Assembly: GCA_910585005.1 (NCBI GenBank)
Contig: CAJUCN010000007.1
Span: 62,001-126,000, forward strand
Reading direction: 5' to 3'
Source: an uncultured Lachnospiraceae bacterium
GTDB lineage: Bacteria; Bacillota; Clostridia; Lachnospirales; Lachnospiraceae
Length of the DNA: 64,000 nt
Positions within the stretch are counted from its first letter, which is position 1. Each line of letters starts with the position of its first letter. Under the pieces are notes generated by a model, which searched no databases, was not told where the DNA came from, and saw nothing but the letters and a program-made list of their open reading frames with translations. The translations under genes were made by a program, and so were the position numbers. Of this stretch, positions 31,536-39,385 are shown one piece after another.

Positions 31536-32726
31536 TTACAATGCCTTTGTTATGAGGTCATAGGTTTCTTTTTCGGTCAGCGGATTGTAGATATATTCTA
31601 AGGTTGTGGAAAGGTTGCTATGCCCTAACATTTCCCTGATACAATCTAGCGGTACACCGTTCGCGTTCAGATTACTTGCATAGGTCTTACGCATTTTATG
31701 GGTGCTCTTTGTGCGTACTCCCTGTCTCTCCGCAAACTTCTCCAATACATAAGCTATCTGTCTGGATGTAATGCGTTCCCCATCCCTCATAAAAATGTAC
31801 TTCCCCTGTTTTGGTATCTCCTCTAAGATTGATACCGCTTTCGGAATAAGGATAACAAAACGGTCACGGTTTGTTTTGGTATGCTCTACTACCTCATATT
31901 GGTTTGTTTCCTGATTTCTGACTTCTTCACGGACAATATGAAGATGTGAAAGGTCTTTGCAGTCTTCCCATTTAAGGGCGGCTAACTCACCCACACGCAG
32001 GCCGAGCAAAAAATTGATTTTTACAGCCAGAAATGCAACATCCTCTGTCTCTGTATACATTTTGTCAAGATACTGGTTCAGTTCCTTTAATTCCTCTGTA
32101 TTGTAAGTCTCTGTCCTGCCCGTTTTCTTGACAATCTGTCTGTACTTGACGTATATCTCTACCTTATCCATAGGATTATCAGTCAGATATCTTTTCCTTA
32201 TACTATATGTATACATCCCATTGAGAATCGTCTTTATGTTGCACCACTCTTTTCTGGACAAGTTAAACTCCTTTACAATACGGTTGCACTCCTGTTCCAA
32301 TATAAGTTCGTCAATCTTCTTGATTTTCATATCATGCAGGACAGACGGTTCAAAATATTTGCGGTAGTGCTGTCTGTGCCTTTTAATGGTATTAGAACTG
32401 TTTGTAACAGTAGCCTTATACGCAAGCCATTCTTCATAAAGTCCGTAAAATGTTAAGTTGTCAATGTGCGTATTAGCGAAATATATTGGAATCAGCTTAT
32501 CCAACAATTCCTCTTTTGATTGTGCCTTGATATTTTTGCGCTTTCCTTTTTCATCTTTATAGCAGGTCTGCCAACGTCCGTTTGCAGTAGACGGTGGAGT
32601 AATCGCATAAGGGTGCATTTTTAATATAGTATCTATCTTCTTTGACATAAGCATATCAAGCACACTGTCTATATTTATTATACCAAGTTCTACGGCATTT
32701 TGCAATATTTCGTTCTGTTTTTCCAT
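31536..32726 (-). CDS. int: Tyrosine recombinase (integrase)
   Basis: A protein of 396 residues with SD AAAGGTGGTG. An AP2-like arm-binding region and a SAM-like core-binding domain (FYGLYEEWLAYKATVTNSSN) precede the catalytic domain. Catalytic residues: Arg in GLRVGELAALKWED, His and Arg in HKMRKTYAS, then LGHSNLSTTLEYIYNP with the nucleophile Tyr. It belongs to the Tn916/ICE-type integrases and lies next to attL, so it should catalyse insertion into and excision from tRNA-Gly. Confidence 0.95.
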   Translation of the reverse strand: MEKQNEILQNAVELGIINIDSVLDMLMSKKIDTILKMHPYAITPPSTANGRWQTCYKDEKGKRKNIKAQSKEELLDKLIPIYFANTHIDNLTFYGLYEEWLAYKATVTNSSNTIKRHRQHYRKYFEPSVLHDMKIKKIDELILEQECNRIVKEFNLSRKEWCNIKTILNGMYTYSIRKRYLTDNPMDKVEIYVKYRQIVKKTGRTETYNTEELKELNQYLDKMYTETEDVAFLAVKINFLLGLRVGELAALKWEDCKDLSHLHIVREEVRNQETNQYEVVEHTKTNRDRFVILIPKAVSILEEIPKQGKYIFMRDGERITSRQIAYVLEKFAERQGVRTKSTHKMRKTYASNLNANGVPLDCIREMLGHSNLSTTLEYIYNPLTEKETYDLITKAL

Positions 32727-32969
32727 ATTTTCACCACCTTTTACAGTGGTGTAAAGAATTGCATTTTCGTGGAATATTAATGTTTTTTAATTTGATGAGT
32801 TTGTCAGATTTTTAAGATGCTTTATTTTTTCAATAGTTATATTATAAGTTTATTTTCTTTTTCTTCTTTATTGTTATGTCACTCTTTACACCTTTTGTTT
32901 CATTGTTTCATAAACGGGTTTTCCGAATCTGGAATCTCTCGAAATCCATATAAATAGTCTTTACTATAC

Positions 32970-33872
32970 CTATATTTTGGTATCGCCCAATGATGAGTTT
33001 TCAAAAACTCTACTTATGCGGCGTTCCGTCTTTGCGGTTATCAGATAGCCTGTATCTGTCTGGGACAGTGCGCCCGTTTCCGGGTCTGCCGTCAGATTGT
33101 AAATGCCGGTCTCTATAACGTTCCTGCCGTCCTCATCTGTTTCAATGACTCCAAAATTGGGTGTGAAGACCTTCAGGTCACTATTATCTTTCATACCGAA
33201 GGTTACGGCTGGCTTTGCAAGTCCCTGTGAATTAAAGTACCGTTTCTTGTTGTACATCTCTTTATCGGTCAGCAGGGCGGTAGTCACATATTTTGTGATA
33301 TAGGAAGCGGCTCTCTCCGGGCTTTCGATTTCTTCGCAGTCACTGAACCCGTATTCCCATTCAGGCAGGTTGTACACCTGTCTGTTGTGCCTGATGACGG
33401 GCTTCCCGGTCTTTGCATTTACCGCTTCCACAAAGTAAGCGGTAACATCACCTAACAGCCCATGGAAATGAACTGCCCCAGATTTGTGCAGTTCGGGTAT
33501 CATCAGATAATCAAACTGTTTATGCCTGTCTCTCATTTTCCTGCACCATTTTAAGAGGGTATTTTTTGCCGTTTCATAATCGGAACTGTTCACCTTTTCC
33601 GGGTCGAAGGTAAGGGTCACGAACCATCGGAAGCCGTTACAGAGTGCATATCCTTTTATCTTTCTCCGGATGGCGTATATCTGTTGCCGTGTCCGTGCTT
33701 CCTGTGCTTCAGCCGTCGTTTCGGCTTCCTTGCTACATGGCGTTCTGCCGCTCCCCATGTAGCGGAGTCTTGGGGAATGGTAAGCCGCTATCTCTATCCT
33801 CCCGTTCCCATAGTCTGTTGTACGCCTGTTGTATTCCTTGCAATCATCAGAATGCAAGCTGTCTGCATCCAT
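32970..33872 (-). CDS. HUH-type rolling-circle Rep or relaxase
   Basis: A protein of 300 residues. I place the start at 33872 (MDADSLHSDD) after CGGAGGG; the frame is open further upstream but that part is Gly/Arg/Ala-rich, reads from a GC-rich segment and has no SD. Motifs: FRWFVTLTFDPEK (motif 1), AVHFHGLLG (HUH metal site) and AASYITKYVT with the likely nucleophile Tyr. Such proteins nick one strand at an origin and start rolling-circle replication or mobilization. The adjacent ATPase would pump the strand. Confidence 0.83.
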   Translation of the reverse strand: MDADSLHSDDCKEYNRRTTDYGNGRIEIAAYHSPRLRYMGSGRTPCSKEAETTAEAQEARTRQQIYAIRRKIKGYALCNGFRWFVTLTFDPEKVNSSDYETAKNTLLKWCRKMRDRHKQFDYLMIPELHKSGAVHFHGLLGDVTAYFVEAVNAKTGKPVIRHNRQVYNLPEWEYGFSDCEEIESPERAASYITKYVTTALLTDKEMYNKKRYFNSQGLAKPAVTFGMKDNSDLKVFTPNFGVIETDEDGRNVIETGIYNLTADPETGALSQTDTGYLITAKTERRISRVFENSSLGDTKI

Positions 33873-34147
33873 ATCATTTCCCTCCGTTTCTGTGTTTTCT
33901 GGTGTTTCCGTCGCAACATTGCCTTTTGTCAAGTAAGGCAATGCCGCGCCGCCTTCCCCCATCCTGCCTCCTGCATGTCCCGGCAGTGGCCGCGCCGCCC
34001 GCTCCCTCCCTGCCGCCGCACACTTGCAGGGATACAGCGGCCTTTGGCGGCAGGCCGCCCCGGCCGCCATCCCCTGCCCAGTGCGGCATCCGTAAGAGCA
34101 GGCGCGCATCCACCACAGGACGCACGGCGGCAGAAGAGGGCGGCGGC
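33873..34147. other. Very GC-rich non-coding segment upstream of rep, candidate origin
   Basis: The stretch around 33950-34110 is far richer in G+C than the rest of the element and full of CCGCC/GGCGG words able to form hairpins, for example around 34040-34075. No coding frame has an SD. Its position directly before the Rep gene fits a nick site, double-strand origin or oriT. Confidence 0.45.
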
Positions 34148-34351
34148 TCACTTTTCTGTCTTACGAAAGGCGGGTGTAAAACGGAAGCCGCCGGAAACAA
34201 TGGCACGGTAGCCGTTCTCTGTCTGCACAGGCTTTTCTTTCAGATAATCCAGTGCATACCACCGCGCCATCTGCCTTTTGTCCGTGCTGATGATGCAGGT
34301 CTCCCCGTTTTCCAGTTCCAGTACATGGAACCCTTTAACGTCCTTCCCCAT
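34148..34351 (-). CDS. Small element protein of unknown function
   Basis: A protein of 67 residues (MGKDVKGFHVLELENGETCI and onward) whose start overlaps the end of the ATPase gene by 17 bases, suggesting translational coupling. Beta-rich, with no family recognised. The composition is normal for a real protein. Confidence 0.6.
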   Translation of the reverse strand: MGKDVKGFHVLELENGETCIISTDKRQMARWYALDYLKEKPVQTENGYRAIVSGGFRFTPAFRKTEK

Positions 34352-35669
34352 ATGGGTTCGCCCCCCTTTTCTTTAGTTTCCTTAACAATTCCCCGTAATT
34401 GGCAAGCCTCCCGGAGAGCAGGGGCGTTTTGATATAGGCCGGCCTGTCGGTTTCCGGGGTGACTGCATAACCTTTCCCCTTGCCGCCCCGATATACCGTT
34501 CCGATATCCTTCTTATACATGCCGGTTACCTGATGGAAAGTTTCGTCCGAGACTGACTTCCCTAAGATGATGCGCGTCTGGCACTGTTCCGTAATGGATT
34601 TAGGCAGGTCAGTGGCATTTAACTTCTGCGCCGTAATGACGATGGAGAACCCTGCGGCTCTTCCCTTTAATGCAATCTGTCCTAACAGCTTTTCAATCCG
34701 CTCCTTATCCTTTTTTTCCGCAAAGGACACCACGGACAGGATTTCATCAAAAATAAGGATATATCCCGGCATCCCTTTTTCCCGGAAATCCAGCCCTTCT
34801 GAACCATCAGCCCGATAAAGCAGGGAATACCGTTTTTCCATTTCCTCAACAAGTTCAGTAAGCATCTGGATGATTTCTTTTATATCTGTGGCAACCGGTA
34901 CACCGGCATAGCGGAATATCATCCCGAAGTCAGAGTTTTTCGCGTCTACCACATACAGCCTGTGCTGGCGTTTCAAAACCATGCCGCTAAAATATACTAA
35001 AAGACGTGTCTTCCCCGCACCGCTTGGGGCAATCAGCAGGATGTGAATGGCTTCACTGGTGAAATCCCATATCACTTCGCCATAAATGGGAATTGGCTCA
35101 TAACTTAACACCGGCACATAACGTTCCATCGGTTCGATGATATCCTCCAACATCTTTTCCATGGCGTTAAAGCGTTCAGGGGGAAGGCCGAAAACATAAC
35201 AGGCCATGCCGTCACCTTCCTCATATCTGAGCAGGGGCTTCCACAGATATTCCGACAGCCGCCGCCCTATGTCAGCCGTATCTTTTTCAAGTCCTTTCGG
35301 GTAAAGGACGACGGTAACCTTTCCGTTTTCTACGCTGTACTGCCACTGGACAAAACAGCGCAGAAACCCATCCCCTTCCGAGTGCAGGAACATCCGGGTA
35401 AAAAGAATAAGTTCTTTACGGATTTTAAGACATTTCACAGGCGAAAACCGAGACAGCAACCATACCGACAGGGCAAGGGTTATCAGCAGTGCAAGACCAG
35501 ACAAAAACACGGCCTGCAATATCCGCCTTATGGCGGGAGTGACGGTTAAGCCGCTCCCGTTCACGTTGGCAATGGCGGGGAAAATCACAAACATCAGGGA
35601 TATAAACAGTAACGATTGTTTTAAGGCTGTTATTATCTTACCGTCTGTCCTTATCTTCAAAGTGTGCAT
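34335..35669 (-). CDS. FtsK/TcpA-type DNA translocase (coupling protein)
   Basis: A protein of 444 residues. Two N-terminal transmembrane segments (about 15-35 and 48-70). The ATPase domain has Walker A APSGAGKTR (about 215), YVVDAKNSDFG, Walker B YILIFDEI (about 305) and the GRAAGFSIVITAQKL sensor region. This matches the FtsK-like coupling ATPases of Tn916-type elements and TcpA of clostridial plasmids, which drive DNA through the membrane. Downstream genes overlap or abut it in one operon. Confidence 0.86.
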   Translation of the reverse strand: MHTLKIRTDGKIITALKQSLLFISLMFVIFPAIANVNGSGLTVTPAIRRILQAVFLSGLALLITLALSVWLLSRFSPVKCLKIRKELILFTRMFLHSEGDGFLRCFVQWQYSVENGKVTVVLYPKGLEKDTADIGRRLSEYLWKPLLRYEEGDGMACYVFGLPPERFNAMEKMLEDIIEPMERYVPVLSYEPIPIYGEVIWDFTSEAIHILLIAPSGAGKTRLLVYFSGMVLKRQHRLYVVDAKNSDFGMIFRYAGVPVATDIKEIIQMLTELVEEMEKRYSLLYRADGSEGLDFREKGMPGYILIFDEILSVVSFAEKKDKERIEKLLGQIALKGRAAGFSIVITAQKLNATDLPKSITEQCQTRIILGKSVSDETFHQVTGMYKKDIGTVYRGGKGKGYAVTPETDRPAYIKTPLLSGRLANYGELLRKLKKRGANPYGEGR

Positions 35670-35684
35670 TTTCCTTTTCCCCCT

Positions 35685-36113
35685 TTACTTTACTTCTTCC
35701 AGTCTGGTGACCATCAGTTTCAGCCCTTTCGCGGCATAGCCGGTGAACTTCCCGCCGCTCATATTTGCTATCAGGGCGAACTTGTAATCAACAAGACGGT
35801 ATTTTTTGTTGACTGCCGCCACGGGGTCTAACTCTGTGTTGAGCAGGGTCACTTCAAAGCTGACAGCATCCTCTAACGTTGTGCCGCCCATGACCTCAAT
35901 CTTCTGGGTGGTATCCTTTGTATCTTCGTTCATATAAGGATTTCTCAGCTTTTTTACAGTCACTACGTTCGGCACAGGGAAACAACGCCGGAGTGCTTTC
36001 TGCACTTCGTCTTCCTCAAGCACTCCTTTGAGGCGTATCTCTGCGGGGCTGATGTACATATCCTTCAAATCAGTGACATTTCCATTTGCTTCAATATTAT
36101 TTTCTTTAATCAT
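35685..36113 (-). CDS. Conserved element protein of unknown function
   Basis: A protein of 142 residues starting after AGGCAGGT, 15 bases before the ATPase gene. The sequence is soluble and beta-rich (YISPAEIRLKGVLEEDEVQK, KIEVMGGTTLEDAVSFEVTL, FTGYAAKGLKLMVTRLEE). Position upstream of an FtsK-like gene is typical of small conserved proteins in Firmicutes mobilizable elements. Role unknown. Confidence 0.65.
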   Translation of the reverse strand: MIKENNIEANGNVTDLKDMYISPAEIRLKGVLEEDEVQKALRRCFPVPNVVTVKKLRNPYMNEDTKDTTQKIEVMGGTTLEDAVSFEVTLLNTELDPVAAVNKKYRLVDYKFALIANMSGGKFTGYAAKGLKLMVTRLEEVK

Positions 36114-36178
36114 AGTTTACCTGCCTTTCTTAACTATAAAATGTTTTAAGTTGCATGTTACTGTTGGACAGTTTTGTG

Positions 36179-36195
36179 TCATGTCCGGGACATGA
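36179..36195. other. Palindrome TCATGTCC-G-GGACATGA
   Basis: A 17-base near-perfect inverted repeat upstream of the transfer operon. It shares the word ATGTCCGGGA with the palindrome at 37890-37907 in the same element. The pair may be operators for an element-encoded regulator or recombination/nick sites. About 240 bases here carry no convincing gene. Confidence 0.5.
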
Positions 36196-36353
36196 TATGC
36201 AAAAACATTCATTGAGTCCCCCTTTCCTTAGTAAAATTTTTAGATGATATAAACAGGATAAGCCAGGGGATATCCGGCTACCCAGATACCCCCCATTTTC
36301 AGAAAAAATTTTTAGACATGCCTGAGACTTTAACACCATTCTTTGATGACACT

Positions 36354-36680
36354 TTAATCTATAAGGTCAGAGAGTTCACATTGAAGCACATGTGCAATAT
36401 TTATAGCTGTTTTTAATTTGATATTATCGCTTTTGCCGGACAGATAATCCGCATAAGTGGAAAGACCAATACCGGCTTTCTCTGCCAGTTGCTTCTGAGT
36501 ATACCCGTCAAACACCATCTGTCGTTTTTTCCGCCTATGCTCTACTTCACTCATAAAAGATTCAAACCAACGATAGTTTTCCGTATCGTCAATTTCGCGT
36601 TCAGCTATTACGTCATTCTTTAAATCCTGTTCCAGTTCTGCATGGGTTTTATGTTTTGCATATACATATTGTCTATCCAT
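36354..36680 (-). CDS. XRE-family regulator of the element
   Basis: A protein of 108 residues. I place the start at 36680 (MDRQYVYAKHKTHAEL) after GGAAAC; the frame is open further upstream through low-complexity sequence. The helix-turn-helix sits at the C-terminal end: MVFDGYTQKQLAEKAGIGLS, then TYADYLSGKSDNIKLKTAIN. The N-terminal half is charged and helical. It probably regulates the transfer operon. Confidence 0.7.
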   Translation of the reverse strand: MDRQYVYAKHKTHAELEQDLKNDVIAEREIDDTENYRWFESFMSEVEHRRKKRQMVFDGYTQKQLAEKAGIGLSTYADYLSGKSDNIKLKTAINIAHVLQCELSDLID

Positions 36681-37088
36681 ACAAGTTTCCTTATATGGTG
36701 CGCACCTTAATTCTCCTTTCGCTTTTATAGTCAATACCGGTATTTTTTCATAATGGCCATTGTGCCTAAAAGACACTTTATAAAAATTTAATAAAAAAAC
36801 CCCTAAACAAACCTTATCCAGTAGACGATAGTATTTAAGAGAGTTGAAGAGAAGAAGTGAGATAAAGGGTTGTAGGTAATTAATTTTATTATTCAAAAAA
36901 GATGAGGGGAACGGGGATTCTCCCCGTGAGTGAGGGCGCGGCGTATGCCGCGGCCACCTATATAAATAAGGAATGATTGTAGATTAATAAAGGTTGAAAT
37001 ATAAAAGAAATGTAAAAGAGAGTGGATTGTGAAAATGAAAAACCACTCTCTTTCTTTTATGGAAGATATTAAAAACGAATCACAATAA
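36681..37088. other. Non-coding stretch with several hairpins
   Basis: No gene is seen. It holds ACGGGGA/TCCCCGT (36911-36927), CGCGGC/GCCGCG (36938-36953) and an 11-bp stem AAAGAGAGTGG/CCACTCTCTTT (37015-37025 with 37043-37053) flanked by T runs on both strands. Confidence 0.5.
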
Positions 37089-37118
37089 ACAATAGCAGAG
37101 GTCTCCCTCTGCTATTGT
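37089..37118 (-). terminator. Terminator of the exported-protein gene
   Basis: ACAATAGCAGAGG (37089-37101) and CCTCTGCTATTGT (37106-37118) form a perfect 13-bp stem with a four-base loop; on the minus strand TTTATTG follows. It starts 9 bases past the stop codon. Confidence 0.82.
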
Positions 37119-37126
37119 CATTATTC

Positions 37127-37810
37127 TTACTGTACAGGAACTGTGGATAATGCCAATGTGCCGTTAATCTTAATCCCGCTTACACCAAGCTCCGTATACA
37201 GATAATTAGCGTCACCCTTTGTCATGCCTATCGCATAGCCGGTTGTGTCCACATCGTCAGCAAAAGTGATGTTCACATACCAGAGATTGTCTTCACCCTT
37301 TACCAGTGCCGCTGTCTTATAAGCCACGCCTGTTCCGTCCGTATTGCCTACGGTATAGGTTGCCTTGCTTACGCCACAGTGATATACCTGGAAGGACTTG
37401 TGGTTGCCCGCCATTACCATACGGAACTTCTGTCCGCCTTCAACGCCCATTGTCACGTCATTAGGATTCTTTTTAGCGACAGGTGTATAGGAAGCGCCAT
37501 TGTCTGAAGAACCACCGTCATAGGAACTGCCCCCATCATAGGAACCGGAATCAGAATAGCTGCTGTCTGAAGAACCACCGTCATAGGAACCGGAATCGCT
37601 GCTGCCGGAATCAGAGGAACTGCTGCCGGAACTGGAAGAACTGCTGCCGGAATCAGGATCCGAAAGGTTGAAATCAGAATCCCCGCCATACTCATGTTCC
37701 GGTGCATCTGCATTAAATCCAAATGCATGCGATGTAATCGCTGTCTGGGGAGATGCGAGAACCAGTGCCATTGCGAATGCTGTTGCAAGAACTTTGTATA
37801 ATTTTCTCAT
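37127..37810 (-). CDS. Exported protein with a Ser/Gly/Asp repeat region
   Basis: A protein of 227 residues. The ATG at 37810 has GGAGG nine bases upstream; an ATG six bases earlier is too close. A signal peptide (about 1-32, LYKVLATAFAMALVLASPQ) precedes a low-complexity segment (about 50-110) of SSDSGS and SYDGGSS units. The C-terminal 110 residues form a folded domain (QKFRMVMAGNHKSFQVYHCG, LWYVNITFADDVDTTGYAIG) not known to me. No LPXTG or lipobox. It is the cargo-like gene of the element, perhaps a surface protein. Confidence 0.72.
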   Translation of the reverse strand: MRKLYKVLATAFAMALVLASPQTAITSHAFGFNADAPEHEYGGDSDFNLSDPDSGSSSSSSGSSSSDSGSSDSGSYDGGSSDSSYSDSGSYDGGSSYDGGSSDNGASYTPVAKKNPNDVTMGVEGGQKFRMVMAGNHKSFQVYHCGVSKATYTVGNTDGTGVAYKTAALVKGEDNLWYVNITFADDVDTTGYAIGMTKGDANYLYTELGVSGIKINGTLALSTVPVQ

Positions 37811-38430
37811 AATCATATACCTCCGTGCTTGTTGTGTGTTTGTCTGTTTCAAAAAAATTACGGGGTGTGGGGCGAAGCCCCATGCCGTGCCCGGACATAT
37901 GTCCGGGATACTTTGATACTGTAATCAAACAGTTGTTATAAATCTTTTCTTCATCGTAATTATCTCTTTTTCATAACCTCTCTTTCATAAGTAATTGTTT
38001 ATCAGAACATCCCAACAGTCCGGCAGAGGGGGCATAGTTTTATGCCCTCTGCCAATTCTGCCGAGATAAACAATAAGAAAGCGGCGCAGGATTTATCTTT
38101 CCTACACCGCTGAAAATACAGCACCACAAATCTAAATACGTGCTGGTTTCCCACTTGAAATAGTGTGGAAAATTCGCTATACTTGACTTGGCGCATTATA
38201 TGCTGTGTGGGAGGTCTCGTCTCCTGCATAGGGGTGTAGGGAATTGGCGTTCCCTACATCCTGCCTTTTATTATCTATCTCGTTTTTCATTATACCGCCA
38301 CTGTATAAAATTAGCAAGAGGGTATCTTTCTCAAATAGAATAAACTGTATTGTTTACTCTGACTTCTATTTCCTTTTACTTTCCCATTTTAAGTATGCTA
38401 TAATATTATAATAGAAAGTAGGTGAAAAAA
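37811..38430. other. Non-coding stretch with palindromes
   Basis: No convincing gene. It holds a perfect 18-bp palindrome (37890-37907), a GGGCATA/TATGCCC hairpin (about 38029-38045) and a long imperfect stem AGCGG...CCGCT (about 38080-38111). These could be a replication origin or regulatory RNA; their density in a rolling-circle element is suggestive only. Confidence 0.45.
37890..37907. other. Perfect 18-bp palindrome CCCGGACATATGTCCGGG
   Basis: Shares ATGTCCGGGA with the palindrome at 36179-36195. It lies upstream of the exported-protein gene, about 75 bases before its start. Confidence 0.55.
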
Positions 38431-38748
38431 GTGGCTCTGCTTATCAACGATTTAAGAAAGCTGTGTACAGATGATACTGTTATAATGACTGCACATGTTA
38501 TAAAACGGTGCAGGGAAAGAAATATTGATTCAGACAGTATTATAAAAGTCATTATGCAAGGCGAAATCATAAAGCAATATGAAGATGATAAACCGTTCCC
38601 CAGTTGCCTGCTATTGGGATTGTCAATAAATGGCAAATACTTACATGTAGTCGTTGCAAGCGATAATATCAATCTGCATATAATAACGGCATACTACCCA
38701 AGTATTGAAGAATGGGAGCCGGACTTTAAAACAAGAAAGGGGCGTTAA
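38431..38748 (+). CDS. DUF4258 protein, toxin-like partner
   Basis: A protein of 105 residues. Two GTG starts are possible; 38431 has AGGTG at good spacing, while 38422 would add three residues. The DUF4258 pattern is clear: VIMTAHVIKRCRERNIDSDS, then IIKVIMQGEIIKQYEDDKPF and LHVVVASDNINLHIITAYYP. The fold is related to RelE/BrnT-type RNases. Only two bases separate it from a YgiT-type zinc-finger gene, the order of a toxin-antitoxin pair, though toxicity is unproven for this family. Confidence 0.78.
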   Translation: MALLINDLRKLCTDDTVIMTAHVIKRCRERNIDSDSIIKVIMQGEIIKQYEDDKPFPSCLLLGLSINGKYLHVVVASDNINLHIITAYYPSIEEWEPDFKTRKGR

Positions 38749-38750
38749 AT

Positions 38751-38981
38751 ATGAATTGTTTTACTTGTGGCAGTAATCATATGATTGAAGCAACAACAAT
38801 CTATGTTGAAAAATTAGAAAACGGTATCTTGATTGTGAAAAATGTTCCATGTAAAAAATGTTCCCAATGCGGCGAGGAATTTTTTTCAATGGCAATTATG
38901 AAAGAAATTGAAAGATTAAGCAAACAGGCAGAAAAAATTATCAGTGAAGTTATGATTATTGATTACAACAAGGCGGCATAA
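38751..38981 (+). CDS. YgiT-type zinc-finger protein, antitoxin-like
   Basis: A protein of 76 residues. Two CxxC pairs, MNCFTCGS and CKKCSQCGEEFF, form the zinc finger of MqsA/YgiT antitoxins. The C-terminal helix (EIERLSKQAEKIISEV) follows, but no full helix-turn-helix domain, as in the short clostridial versions. It is coupled to the DUF4258 gene and may stabilise the element. Confidence 0.8.
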   Translation: MNCFTCGSNHMIEATTIYVEKLENGILIVKNVPCKKCSQCGEEFFSMAIMKEIERLSKQAEKIISEVMIIDYNKAA

Positions 38982-38992
38982 AAATATAATCA

Positions 38993-39035
38993 AGAGGGAA
39001 TGAAAGATGGTGCGTCTTTTCATTCCCTCTTTTTC
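38993..39035 (+). terminator. Terminator of the DUF4258/zinc-finger operon
   Basis: AGAGGGAATGA (38993-39003) pairs with TCATTCCCTCT (39020-39030), then TTTTTCC. Confidence 0.85.
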
Positions 39036-39241
39036 CTATTTTGTATTGGCTCCATCCGCTGTGTCAAGGGTTGCCCTACGGCGTATCGCTTCGCTTGCCC
39101 CTTGACACGCTATGTTTTTATTAAAAGATAAATCAAAAAACTATTGTTATTTCAATTCAGAAGCGAAAATCAAAGTTGTAGACACATTGTAGACAGTGTG
39201 CATTCCTCCTTGTTTTTATGGGCTTTCCGGGAGAAAATAAA

Positions 39242-39264
39242 GTTCGAGTCCCGTCTCGCGCTCT
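39242..39264. repeat. attR core, 23 bp
   Basis: Second copy of the tRNA-Gly 3' end sequence at 31418-31440. It is isolated here, with no tRNA body to its left, which marks the right end of the element. Confidence 0.93.
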
Positions 39265-39266
39265 GA

Positions 39267-39293
39267 AAAGCCTAGTAAATTCTAGGCTTTTTT
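39267..39293 (+). terminator. Displaced original terminator of tRNA-Gly
   Basis: AAAGCCTAG (39267-39275) pairs with CTAGGCTTT (39282-39290), then TTTC. It starts two bases after attR, just where the tRNA terminator would stand in an empty site. Confidence 0.8.
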
Positions 39294-39385
39294 CTTTACA
39301 TAGGATTTCATGATGTTGTTTTGGCGTGAAGCTTGCGGCATATATGGTTTTGAACCAGGCGTTAAAGAAAGAGAGGTATATTTGT

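Larger units (their letters stand above)
31418..39264. mobile_element. Integrative mobilizable element in tRNA-Gly, 7.8 kb
   Basis: Bounded by a 23-bp direct repeat of the tRNA 3' end. Gene content from the tRNA outwards: tyrosine integrase, HUH Rep/relaxase-like protein, a 67-residue protein, an FtsK/TcpA-type ATPase, a DUF-like protein and an XRE regulator. Further on come a Ser/Gly-rich exported protein and a DUF4258 plus zinc-finger pair. There are no mating-pore genes, so it should move with help from a conjugative element. A filamentous-phage-like identity is possible (Rep plus ATPase plus exported protein) but no coat-like genes are evident. Confidence 0.88.

Noticed and set aside
33873..34151. 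Upstream extension of the Rep protein
   Set aside because: The added 93 residues are Gly/Arg/Ala-rich and lack an SD, while a good SD precedes the internal ATG at 33872.
33644..34432. 262-codon plus-strand frame opposite rep
   Set aside because: Low-complexity Pro/Cys/Arg-rich translation of a GC-rich patch, antisense to genes with motifs.
36130..36339. 69-codon minus-strand frame in the element
   Set aside because: It covers the palindrome at 36179 and has no SD or recognisable fold; more likely a control region.
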